A DNA stretch of 64,000 bases, taken from assembly GCF_032337115.1 (NCBI RefSeq), contig NZ_JAVXZY010000002.1, forward strand, positions 682,001 to 746,000, in the 5' to 3' direction. A program made the translations under genes and the position numbers. The stretch's first letter is position 1. Each line of letters begins with the position of its first letter. Source of the DNA: Roseateles_C aquae (GTDB lineage Bacteria > Pseudomonadota > Gammaproteobacteria > Burkholderiales > Burkholderiaceae_C). Shown piece by piece: positions 48,306-56,656 of this stretch. Below the pieces are notes generated by a model. The model had not been told where the DNA came from. It did no database searches and worked only from the letters and a program-made list of their open reading frames with translations.

Positions 48306-49088
48306 ATGATTCGCTCGCTCTGGATTGCCAAGACCGGCATGGAAGCCCAGCAGACCCAGCTGGACACCATTTCCAACAACCTCGCCAACGTCGGCACCAA
48401 CGGCTTCAAACGCAGCCACGCGGTCTTCGAGGATCTGATCTACCAGAACCTGCGCCAAAGCGGTGCCAACAGCACCGAACAGACCCAGCTGCCGACCGGC
48501 CTGCAGCTCGGCCTGGGCACCCGTGCCGTGGCCACGGCGCGCAACTTTACCCAGGGCAATCTGCAGCAATCGGGCAACCAGCTCGACCTGGCCGTGCAAG
48601 GCGCCGGCTTCTTCCAGATCCAGATGCCCGATGGCACGACCGCCTACACCCGCGACGGCAGCTTCCAACTCAGCTCGACCGGCCAGATCGTCACCAACAA
48701 CGGCTACACGCTGCTGCCGGGCATCACCGTGCCGGCCAACGCGCAAAGCCTGACCGTCGCTCAGGACGGCACCGTCAGCGTCACCATCCCAGGGCAGACG
48801 GCACCGCAATCGATCGGACAGATCCAGCTGGCCAACTTCGTCAACCCCTCGGGCCTGGAGCCGCGCGGCCAGAACCTGTTCGGCGAAACGGCCTCGTCGG
48901 GTACCGCCAATGCCGGTGCGCCCAATGCCAATGGCCTGGGCGCGCTGCAGCAGGGTTTTGTCGAAACCTCCAATGTCAACGTCGTCGAGGAACTGGTGCA
49001 GATGATCCAGACCCAGCGCGCCTACGAGCTGAACTCCAAGGCGGTACAGACCTCGGACCAGATGCTGCAAAAGCTCGCCCAGCTGTGA
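48306..49088 (+). CDS. flgG: Flagellar distal rod protein FlgG
   Basis: 260 residues, exactly the usual length, from ATG at 48306. MIRSLWIAKTGMEAQQTQLD and TISNNLANVGTNGFKRSHAV at the N-terminus, LDLAVQGAGFFQIQMPDGTT in the middle and NVVEELVQMIQTQRAYELNS near the end. An earlier in-frame start would overlap flgF and is rejected. Confidence 0.97.
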   Translation: MIRSLWIAKTGMEAQQTQLDTISNNLANVGTNGFKRSHAVFEDLIYQNLRQSGANSTEQTQLPTGLQLGLGTRAVATARNFTQGNLQQSGNQLDLAVQGAGFFQIQMPDGTTAYTRDGSFQLSSTGQIVTNNGYTLLPGITVPANAQSLTVAQDGTVSVTIPGQTAPQSIGQIQLANFVNPSGLEPRGQNLFGETASSGTANAGAPNANGLGALQQGFVETSNVNVVEELVQMIQTQRAYELNSKAVQTSDQMLQKLAQL

Positions 49089-49111
49089 TGCTCATCCTGA
49101 GGACCACGATC

Positions 49112-49789
49112 ATGCAAACGCTCAGACTGCTCGCCTGCGCCATCGGCGCCGGCCTCTTGGCCAGTGGCTGTGCCACCGCGCCGCAGGCCCATGTCGAGAT
49201 GCAGAACACGCCGGTCGTGCAGCTGCCCGCAGTACCACCCATGGTGGCCACCAACGGCGCGATCTACCAGGCGGCGACCTACCGGCCGCTGTTCGAGGAC
49301 CACCGCGCCCGCCTGGTCGGCGACACGCTGACGATACAGATCACCGAACGGGTCAGCGCCAGCCAGTCCTCGACCAGCGAACTCGATCGCAGCGGCGCCC
49401 TCGGCGGCGGCATCACCGCCCTGCCCGGCATCGCGTCCAATTCCTTCGGCCGCGCCTCGGTGGCGGCCACCGGCAGCAACAAGGCCGCCGGCAAGGGCAG
49501 CAACCAGAACACCAACGAGTTCACCGGCACCATCACCGCCGTCGTCACCGCGGTGCTGCCCAACGGCCATATGCTGATCACCGCCGAGAAGCAGATCGGC
49601 GTCAACCAGAACGTCGACGTGCTGCGTTTTTCGGGCCAGGTCGACCCGCGCGTGATCCAGCAAGGCAACACCGTCGCCTCGACGGCCGTGGCCAATGTGC
49701 GCATCGAACAGCGCGGCCGCGGCGCCCTGGCCGAGGCTCATGGAATAGGCTGGTTGTCGCGCTTCTTTTTGAGTCTTTCTCCGACTTAA
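49112..49789 (+). CDS. flgH: Flagellar L-ring lipoprotein FlgH
   Basis: 225 residues from ATG at 49112, which puts the lipobox LASGC at residues 16-20 (lipidated Cys20) and has GAGG nine bases upstream; an in-frame ATG at 49088 would give an overlong signal. The core ARLVGDTLTIQITERVSASQ, NEFTGTITAVVTAVLPNGHM and VRIEQRGRGALAEAHGIGWL are FlgH motifs. Confidence 0.95.
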   Translation: MQTLRLLACAIGAGLLASGCATAPQAHVEMQNTPVVQLPAVPPMVATNGAIYQAATYRPLFEDHRARLVGDTLTIQITERVSASQSSTSELDRSGALGGGITALPGIASNSFGRASVAATGSNKAAGKGSNQNTNEFTGTITAVVTAVLPNGHMLITAEKQIGVNQNVDVLRFSGQVDPRVIQQGNTVASTAVANVRIEQRGRGALAEAHGIGWLSRFFLSLSPT

Positions 49790-49834
49790 GTTTGCGCAGA
49801 ATCGGTCGCAAGAGCTTCCCGCCTTGCGACCATC

Positions 49835-51070
49835 ATGCCCTCCCCCACCGCCCGCCCCACTCCCGTCCAGCCGCCGGCGCTGCTCGCCGCGTCCGATTGG
49901 GATGCCATCGGCGAGGCCCTGGCCGGCAGCGATGACACCCAGGCCCGCCCGCCGCGGCTGATCCGCCTGGCCCTGCTGCTGAGCGCCCTGATCGCCAGCG
50001 CTGCCCTCTGGTGGCCGGTGGGCGCCGAGGCCGCCCGCATCAAGGAAGTCGCCAGCGTCCAGGGCGTGCGTTCCAACCCGCTGGTCGGCTACGGCCTGGT
50101 CGTTGGCCTCGACGGCACCGGCGATCAAACCACCCAGGCCCCGTTCACCGGCCAAAGCCTGGCTGCGATGCTGCAGCAGTTCGGCGTCATCCTGCCGCAG
50201 GGTGTGACGATGCAGCCGCGCAATATCGCTGCCGTGATGGTCACCGCCCAGCTGCCCCCGTTTGCCCAGCCCGGCCAGCAGCTCGACATCGCCGTTGCCT
50301 CGGTCGGCAATGCCAAGAGCCTGCGCGGCGGCATGCTGATTGCCACCCCTTTGCGTGGCGCCGATGGCCAGGTCTATGCGATGGCCCAAGGCAATCTGAT
50401 CGTCGGCGGCGCCGGTGCCGCCGCCGGTGGCTCCAAGGTCCAGATCAATCATCTCAGCGCCGGCCGCATTCCCGCCGGTGCCCTGGTCGAGCGCGCCGTG
50501 CCGACAGCGCTGCAGACCGGCGACACGATCCAGCTCGACCTCAACTCCGCTGACTTCAACACCGCCCGCAACGTCGCCCGCGCCATCAACAAGGCCAAGG
50601 GCGAAGGTATGGCGCAGGCGCTGGATGGCCGTGTCGTGCGCGTCAAGGTGCCGGCCGATGCCGATCAGCGCATCGCCTTCCTGGCCGATCTGGAAGACAT
50701 TCCGCTGGAGCTGGGTGTGCCGGCAGCTCGCATCGTCGTCAACGCCCGCACCGGTTCGGTGGTGATGAACCAGGCGGTCAGCCTGGCCGCCTGCGCGGTG
50801 GCCCACGGCAGCCTGTCGGTGACCATCAGCTCCACGCCGCAAGTCAGCCAGCCGGGCGCCCTGTCCGGCGGCCAGACGACGGTGACCGAGAAAACCGATA
50901 TCGCGATCAAGCAAGAGCCCGGCTCGCTGATCCAACTGCCGGCCAGCGCCAAGCTGTCCGATGTGGTCAAGGCGCTGAACGCGCTGGGCGCCACACCGCA
51001 GGACCTGCTGGCCATCCTGCAGGCGATGAAGTCCGCGGGCGCCATCAACGCCGAACTGGAAGTGATATGA
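49835..51070 (+). CDS. flgI: Flagellar P-ring protein FlgI with an extended leader
   Basis: 411 residues. The mature protein should begin near ARIKEVASVQGVRSNPLVGY and contains VVGLDGTGDQTTQAPFTGQS and NIAAVMVTAQLPPFAQPGQQ, standard FlgI. The hydrophobic signal core is IRLALLLSALIASAALWW at about 43-60, so about 40 residues (MPSPTARPTPVQPPALLAAS and on) precede it. No ATG, GTG or TTG lies between them in frame, so the long leader appears genuine, although an upstream error cannot be excluded. The ribosome-binding site is weak. Confidence 0.93.
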   Translation: MPSPTARPTPVQPPALLAASDWDAIGEALAGSDDTQARPPRLIRLALLLSALIASAALWWPVGAEAARIKEVASVQGVRSNPLVGYGLVVGLDGTGDQTTQAPFTGQSLAAMLQQFGVILPQGVTMQPRNIAAVMVTAQLPPFAQPGQQLDIAVASVGNAKSLRGGMLIATPLRGADGQVYAMAQGNLIVGGAGAAAGGSKVQINHLSAGRIPAGALVERAVPTALQTGDTIQLDLNSADFNTARNVARAINKAKGEGMAQALDGRVVRVKVPADADQRIAFLADLEDIPLELGVPAARIVVNARTGSVVMNQAVSLAACAVAHGSLSVTISSTPQVSQPGALSGGQTTVTEKTDIAIKQEPGSLIQLPASAKLSDVVKALNALGATPQDLLAILQAMKSAGAINAELEVI

Positions 51071-51073
51071 CCC

Positions 51074-51155
51074 CCCCCTACACGCTGCGCGTGCCCCCCC
51101 AGGGGGGCGAGCCCGGCGCACCGGCGGAGCCGGATGCGCGGGCTCTGCTGGGCTT
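51074..51155. repeat. Intergenic palindromic repeat, copy B
   Basis: Right after the flgI stop: CCCCCTACACGCTGCGCGTG, CCCCCCCAGGGGGG, GCCCGGCGCACCGGCGGAG, CCGGATGCGCGGGCT. Same block order as copy A after glnS (17699-17776). It sits inside the flagellar operon, between flgI and flgJ. Confidence 0.75.
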
Positions 51156-51235
51156 GGGTGGTGGTGTGCGAGGGCTGGCGCGGGCTTCGCTGAACTTGGG
51201 TGCAGACGTGCAGCGCCTCGGCTGGGAGTACTGAC

Positions 51236-52114
51236 ATGGCCTTCAATCCTCTGCCGCTCAATACCGGCACCAGCGCCAACGGGCTGGCGGCTGACACGCG
51301 TTCGATCGATGCGCTGCGCGCGGCCGCGGCGCGCGACCCCAAGGGCTCGATCCGCGAAACCGCCAAGCAGTTCGAATCGCTATTCATGCAGGAAGTGATG
51401 AAGAGCATGCGGGCGACGACGATGTCCTCCGGCCTGATGGAGACCTCGGCCACGCAGATGGGTACCGAGATGCTGGACACCCAGTTCGCCGGCAAGATGA
51501 CCGGCCTGCCCGGCGGGCTGACCGACGCGATCACGCGCCAGTTGCAGCGCCAGATGGGCATCAGCGATGCCAGCAAGAGCACTGCATCTGCCGCCAGCAC
51601 GCCCCTGCCCGTGCTGGCCAAGAAGGGCATTGCGCCGCATGTGCAGACCTTCATCCAGAAGCACGACGCCGCCGCCAAGGAAGCCCAGGCCGCCACCGGC
51701 ATCCCGGCCAGCTTCATGCTGGCCCAGGCCGCCCATGAGTCCGGCTGGGGCAAGCGCGAAATCACCAACAAGGACGGCAGCCCGTCCTTCAACGTCTTCG
51801 GCATCAAGGCCACGCCGGGCTGGACCGGCAAGACCACCGAGGTGCAGACGACCGAGTACATCGACGGCAAGCCGCAAAAGGTCACGGCCAAGTTCCGTGC
51901 CTATGACAGCTACGCCGACGCCTTCAAGGACTACGCCAAGCTGCTGGGCAGCAATGAGCGCTACCGCGATGTGGTCGCCAAGGCCAATGGCGGCACGGCG
52001 GAGACCTTTGCCCGCGGCCTGCAGAAGGCCGGCTATGCCACCGATCCCGAGTACGCCGACAAGCTGGCGCGGGTCATCAACACGACGGTGCGCGTACAGC
52101 GTGCCCTGGCCTGA
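51236..52114 (+). CDS. flgJ: Flagellar rod assembly protein and muramidase FlgJ
   Basis: 292 residues from ATG at 51236 (GGGAG seven bases upstream). N-terminal rod-cap domain with ETAKQFESLFMQEVMKSMRA; linker at about 110-135; C-terminal glucosaminidase-type domain with the catalytic Glu in FMLAQAAHESGWGKREI, then FNVFGIKATPGWTGKTTEVQ and FRAYDSYADAFKDYAKLLG. The bifunctional form, typical of beta- and gammaproteobacteria, is complete. Confidence 0.95.
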   Translation: MAFNPLPLNTGTSANGLAADTRSIDALRAAAARDPKGSIRETAKQFESLFMQEVMKSMRATTMSSGLMETSATQMGTEMLDTQFAGKMTGLPGGLTDAITRQLQRQMGISDASKSTASAASTPLPVLAKKGIAPHVQTFIQKHDAAAKEAQAATGIPASFMLAQAAHESGWGKREITNKDGSPSFNVFGIKATPGWTGKTTEVQTTEYIDGKPQKVTAKFRAYDSYADAFKDYAKLLGSNERYRDVVAKANGGTAETFARGLQKAGYATDPEYADKLARVINTTVRVQRALA

Positions 52115-52152
52115 CGCCATGCCAGCACAAGCCCTGAACAGGAGCGCACGCC

Positions 52153-54156
52153 ATGGCTAACTCAGCCCTGCTCTCGCTCGGCATGCGGGCGATGTTTGCC
52201 AACCAGGTCGCGCTGCAGACCGTCGGCCAGAACATCGCCAATGCCAACACGCCGGGCTACTCGCGCCAGTCGGTGCAGCTGACCACGCCCGACGGCCAAT
52301 ACACCGGCGCCGGCTATATGGGCAAGGGCGTCACGGTGCAGAGCATCACCCGCGCCCACAACGACTTCCTGACCCGCGAGGCCTATGCCACCAAGGCGAT
52401 CGCCTTCATGGATTCGACCGCGCAGGCACAGATGAACCAGCTGGAGAAGGTCTTCCCGCCCGGCAACGATGGCCTGGGCCATGCCACCGGCCAGTTCCTC
52501 AATGCCATGGTCGATGTGGCCAGCCGGCCCAGCGACCCTTCGGCCCGTCAGGTGGTGCTGAGCCGCGCCCAGGACCTGGCCGCGCGCTTTGCCCATGCCG
52601 GCTCGCAACTGGTCGATCTGCAGGCCGGTGTGGTCAGCGATTTGAAGGCCAATGTCTCGGTCGTCAACCAGCTGGCCAAGCAGATCGCTTCGGCCAATGA
52701 CCAGATCGCTCGGGCCAATGGCAATCAGCACACGCCCAACGATCTGCTCGACAAACGCGATCAGCTGATCTCGGAGCTGAGCCAGTATGTGCAGGTGTCG
52801 ACGCTGGAGGCCAAGGACGGCACCATGGGTGTCTTCATCGGCGGCGGCCAGCGCCTGGTGCTGGGCGCCGACGCGCAACAACTGACCCTCAGCGAAGACC
52901 CCTACGACAGCTCGCGCGCCGCCGTCAGCATCACCGAGACCAATGGTGCCCGGCCACTCGACGAGAGTGTGCTGACCGGCGGCTCGATCAGCGCCTTGCT
53001 GAAATTCCAGAACAAGGATTTGCAGGACGCGCGCAACTTCGTCGGCCAGATTGCCACTGCGCTGTCCACCAAGGTCAATGCACAACAGGCGCTGGGCTGG
53101 GATCAGTCCAACCCGCCGACCACCGGCGCGCCGCTGTTTGCCGTCGGTGCGCCGCGTGCGCTGCCCGCGGTGACCAATGCCCGCACCGCCACCGGTGACT
53201 ACCTGTCCAGCGTCAGCCTGACCATCACCGACCCGACCCAGCTGCAGGCCAGCTCCTACAAGCTCAGCGCCGATCCGTCAGGCACCGCCGGGCAGTACCT
53301 GCTGACCCGGCTCAGCGACGGCCATACCCGCACCGTCGTTGATGGCGATGTGGTCGACGGCGTGAAGATCAATATCGGGCCGCCGGCACCGGCTGCCAAT
53401 GACAGCTTCCTGCTCGAACCGGTCGCGCAGAGCGCCGTCGACATGAAGCGCGCCCTCGATCAGAGCTCGGGCATCGCGGCCGCATCGCCGCTGAGCGCGA
53501 TTGTCGATGTCAACAACAAGGGCTCGGCCACCGTCGACTCGATGTACGCGGTCAACCAGAAGCTCAACACCACGCTGGCGCCGATGAAGCTGCAATTCGG
53601 CGCCAATAACGCGACGATTCCTGGCGCGGTCGACTACACGCTGACGCTGTCCGATGGCACGGTGCTGCCCGGCACCTGGCAGCCTGGACAGCCGATCGGC
53701 AACGAGCCCAATGCCGCGACGCCCATCGACCTCGGCTTCGAGCTGAGGCTCAATGGCGTGCCCAAGAATGGCGACGTGATCGATATCGACACGACCAAGT
53801 TCCCGGCCACCAACAATGGCAACGCCAAGGCCTTTCTGAACCTGCAGACCGAGACCTTCATCGGCAAGAACCTGCTGCCCAACGGCAGCCTGACCTCGGG
53901 CGCCACGGTCAACGATGCCTATGCCGCAGCAATGTCGGAGATTGGCGCACGGGTGCAGGGTGCGCAATACCTGTCGGGCGTGTCGACCAGCGTGGCCAGT
54001 GACGCCGAGGCCTCACGCAGCGGCCAGTCCGGCGTCAACATCGATGAGGAGGCCGCGCGGCTGATGCAGTTCCAGCAGGGCTACCAGGCCGCGGCCAAGC
54101 TGTTGCAGGCGGCCCAGACCATCTTCAACGAGCTGCTGCAAATGGGTCAGCACTGA
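52153..54156 (+). CDS. flgK: Flagellar hook-associated protein FlgK
   Basis: 667 residues. VGQNIANANTPGYSRQSVQL at the N-terminus, QLAKQIASANDQIARANGNQ and NDLLDKRDQLISELSQYVQV in the D1 part, and the C-terminal SGVNIDEEAARLMQFQQGYQ with AAAKLLQAAQTIFNELLQMG. First hook-filament junction protein; client of FlgN. Confidence 0.97.
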   Translation: MANSALLSLGMRAMFANQVALQTVGQNIANANTPGYSRQSVQLTTPDGQYTGAGYMGKGVTVQSITRAHNDFLTREAYATKAIAFMDSTAQAQMNQLEKVFPPGNDGLGHATGQFLNAMVDVASRPSDPSARQVVLSRAQDLAARFAHAGSQLVDLQAGVVSDLKANVSVVNQLAKQIASANDQIARANGNQHTPNDLLDKRDQLISELSQYVQVSTLEAKDGTMGVFIGGGQRLVLGADAQQLTLSEDPYDSSRAAVSITETNGARPLDESVLTGGSISALLKFQNKDLQDARNFVGQIATALSTKVNAQQALGWDQSNPPTTGAPLFAVGAPRALPAVTNARTATGDYLSSVSLTITDPTQLQASSYKLSADPSGTAGQYLLTRLSDGHTRTVVDGDVVDGVKINIGPPAPAANDSFLLEPVAQSAVDMKRALDQSSGIAAASPLSAIVDVNNKGSATVDSMYAVNQKLNTTLAPMKLQFGANNATIPGAVDYTLTLSDGTVLPGTWQPGQPIGNEPNAATPIDLGFELRLNGVPKNGDVIDIDTTKFPATNNGNAKAFLNLQTETFIGKNLLPNGSLTSGATVNDAYAAAMSEIGARVQGAQYLSGVSTSVASDAEASRSGQSGVNIDEEAARLMQFQQGYQAAAKLLQAAQTIFNELLQMGQH

Positions 54157-54185
54157 AGCTGACCGCACCAATCCGGGAGTAAGCC

Positions 54186-55397
54186 ATGCGCTTGAGCACC
54201 GCCAATATGTTCGATGCCAGCATCGCCAACCTGCAGCAACGCCAGGAGCTGATGCAGAACGCCCAGCAAAGGCTGACCTCAGGCAAGCGGGTGCAAACCG
54301 CCAGCGACGACCCCACGGGCGCCGCCCGAGCCGAGCGTGCCGGCACGGCGATCGGCCGCGTCGAAGCCAATCAGCGGGCCCTGGATGCCAGCCGCAATGG
54401 CATGACGCTCAGCGAAGGCGCGCTGGGCGATGCCAACGAGATCCTGCAGCAGGTGCGAGAAACCATGGTCTCCGCCGGCAACTCCAGCTACAGCGACTCC
54501 GAGCGCCGCGGCCTGGCCAGCAAGATTGCCGAGCTGCGCAACCAGCTGCTCAGCATTGCCAACCGTCCTGACGGCGCCGGCGGCTATCTGTTCTCCGGCC
54601 AGGGCTCCAGCAGCCCGCCCTTCCTGGACAGTGCGGCCGGCGTGCGCTTCAACGGCGTGCCCGGCGCCATCCAGACCGGCAATGTCGACAACTTCCCGCT
54701 CACCGTCGACGGCCGCCAGGCCTGGGAGCAGGCCCGCACTGGCAACGGCAGCTTTGTCACCGGCCCGCTGCCCAACAGCATCACCGGCGCCAGCAACAAG
54801 GCCTGGATCGATATCGGTCAGGTCACCGACCCCAGCCTGCTGACCGGCAATGCCTACAAGATCGATATCAGCGGCACCGCACCGGCGGCCACCTACAACG
54901 TCACCAACACAACGACCGGTGCGCCCGTCGCGTCCGGCCCCTACCTATCGGGCCAAGCAATCCAGTTCGACGGCATTTCGATGGCCATCAGTGGCCCGGC
55001 TGCCGATGGCGACGCGTTCGACGTTCAGCCCTCGACCTCTGACCTGAAGATCTTCGACGTGCTGGACAAGGCCGTCGCCGACCTGCGCACGCCCAACCGC
55101 AGCCGCAATGACATCACCCAGAGCAATGCCTTGACCTTGCGCGATATCGACTCGGCCATGAATGGCCTGCAGAATGTGCGCAGCCAGGTCGGCGAACGGC
55201 TGAACAATCTGGACGGCACCGAGAGCCGCATGGCCTCGCTGAAGCAGTACAACCAGGCCGAGAAATCCGCCGCCGAAGACCTGGACATGACCCAGGGCAT
55301 TTCCGATTTCCAGAATCAGCAAACCGGCTACGACGCCGCACTGAAAACGTATTCGATGGTGCAGCGCATGAACCTGTTCCAATACCTCAACCCCTGA
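54186..55397 (+). CDS. flgL: Flagellar hook-associated protein FlgL
   Basis: 403 residues. MRLSTANMFDASIANLQQRQ and RLTSGKRVQTASDDPTGAAR (flagellin-like N-terminus), RPDGAGGYLFSGQGSSSPPF, and the C-terminal flagellin-like GISDFQNQQTGYDAALKTYS. Follows flgK by 30 bases; last flg gene of the run. Confidence 0.96.
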   Translation: MRLSTANMFDASIANLQQRQELMQNAQQRLTSGKRVQTASDDPTGAARAERAGTAIGRVEANQRALDASRNGMTLSEGALGDANEILQQVRETMVSAGNSSYSDSERRGLASKIAELRNQLLSIANRPDGAGGYLFSGQGSSSPPFLDSAAGVRFNGVPGAIQTGNVDNFPLTVDGRQAWEQARTGNGSFVTGPLPNSITGASNKAWIDIGQVTDPSLLTGNAYKIDISGTAPAATYNVTNTTTGAPVASGPYLSGQAIQFDGISMAISGPAADGDAFDVQPSTSDLKIFDVLDKAVADLRTPNRSRNDITQSNALTLRDIDSAMNGLQNVRSQVGERLNNLDGTESRMASLKQYNQAEKSAAEDLDMTQGISDFQNQQTGYDAALKTYSMVQRMNLFQYLNP

Positions 55398-55417
55398 ATC
55401 GCCGCCTGACCCCTTCA

Positions 55418-56617
55418 ATGAGCAGCACGCATCCCATTCTTGGTCAACTCATCCTCGGTTACGCCCCGCTGATCGATCGGCAACGCCTGGTCATGGCCAG
55501 CCGGCTGACCGTCCTGCCGCAACGCCCCGAGCTGCGGCTCAGCGGCAGCGAGCTGCTGGCCGCCCTCGCCGACACCTTCGCCGACCCAACAAAGCCGGCC
55601 GTGCTGAACGTGCTCAGCGAATCGCTGCTGGCCGAGCTGCTGTCACTGGCCCTGCCCGCCCATCTGTGGCTGGAAGTGCCCAGCTTCATGGTGGCCGAGC
55701 ATGCCGAATCGATTGCCCAGCTGCACAGGCAAGGCGCCACGCTGCTGCTCAAGGGTCTGCCCTCCAGCCCGCTGGCGCCGCCGCTGGGTGCTTGCTTCAA
55801 GCAGCTGGTGCTCGATCTGGACGATGCCCGCCTGCGCCCGCCGGCCGAGCTGAAGGCGGCCTGCGCCGGCCTGCCGCTGTGGTTGTCCGGCGCACGTGGT
55901 GCCGCCGATGTCGACGAAGCCTTTGCGCTGGGTGCGACGGCCGTGCTCGGCTGGCCGGTCGACGGCGCCTACGAGCCGCCCGCCGGTGCGGCCGCCAAGA
56001 GCGAGATCCAGGCCGATCTGCAGGTCATCGTCGAGTTGATGTCGCGGGTCGACCAGGCCGAAGACATCGATCGCATTGAGCAGACCCTGAAGCGCGACCC
56101 CAGCCTGGCCTTCAAGCTGCTGCGCTATATGAATTCGGCCGCCTTCGGCCTGCCGGTCGAGGTGTCTTCATTCCGCCACGCCATCATGCTGCTCGGCTAT
56201 GCCCGGCTGAAGCGCTGGCTGGCTCTGCTGTTGACGACGGCCAGCAAGGACCACAGCATGCGCCCCATCATGTACGGCGCACTGCGCCGCGGCCTGATGA
56301 TGGAAGAGCTGGCCCGCGGCATGACGGAGGCCGATATGCGCGATGAGATGTTCATCTGCGGCCTGTTCTCATTGCTCGACCACATGCTCAAGCAGCCCTT
56401 CGCCAAGCTGCTGCAGTCGATTCCGGTGCCGGAGCGGGTGCGCCAGGCCCTGGTCGATCACTCCGGCCCCTACCATCCCTATCTCGCGCTGGTGCGAGCG
56501 ACCGAAAGCGAATCGGCCTTTGACATCCGCGACGCCGCCGAAGCCCTGATGCTGGGTGCCGAAGAGATCAATCACGGTGTGCAGCGCGCCCTGGCCAAGG
56601 CCGCCCAACTCGAGTGA
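55418..56617 (+). CDS. HDOD domain signalling protein (YuxH type)
   Basis: 399 residues. The N-terminal 190 residues (LGYAPLIDRQRLVMASRLTV, LEVPSFMVAEHAESIAQLHR) look like a degenerate EAL domain without its catalytic motifs. The C-terminal HDOD domain (about 205-390) includes IEQTLKRDPSLAFKLLRYMN, PVEVSSFRHAIMLLGYARLK and FICGLFSLLDHMLKQPF. This EAL-HDOD pairing is that of YuxH/CdgJ-type proteins that influence motility. It starts 21 bases after flgL and may be co-transcribed. Confidence 0.88.
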   Translation: MSSTHPILGQLILGYAPLIDRQRLVMASRLTVLPQRPELRLSGSELLAALADTFADPTKPAVLNVLSESLLAELLSLALPAHLWLEVPSFMVAEHAESIAQLHRQGATLLLKGLPSSPLAPPLGACFKQLVLDLDDARLRPPAELKAACAGLPLWLSGARGAADVDEAFALGATAVLGWPVDGAYEPPAGAAAKSEIQADLQVIVELMSRVDQAEDIDRIEQTLKRDPSLAFKLLRYMNSAAFGLPVEVSSFRHAIMLLGYARLKRWLALLLTTASKDHSMRPIMYGALRRGLMMEELARGMTEADMRDEMFICGLFSLLDHMLKQPFAKLLQSIPVPERVRQALVDHSGPYHPYLALVRATESESAFDIRDAAEALMLGAEEINHGVQRALAKAAQLE

Positions 56618-56656
56618 TGGCGACCGGCCTGCACTCTTAGCCCTACACTGCGGCTC

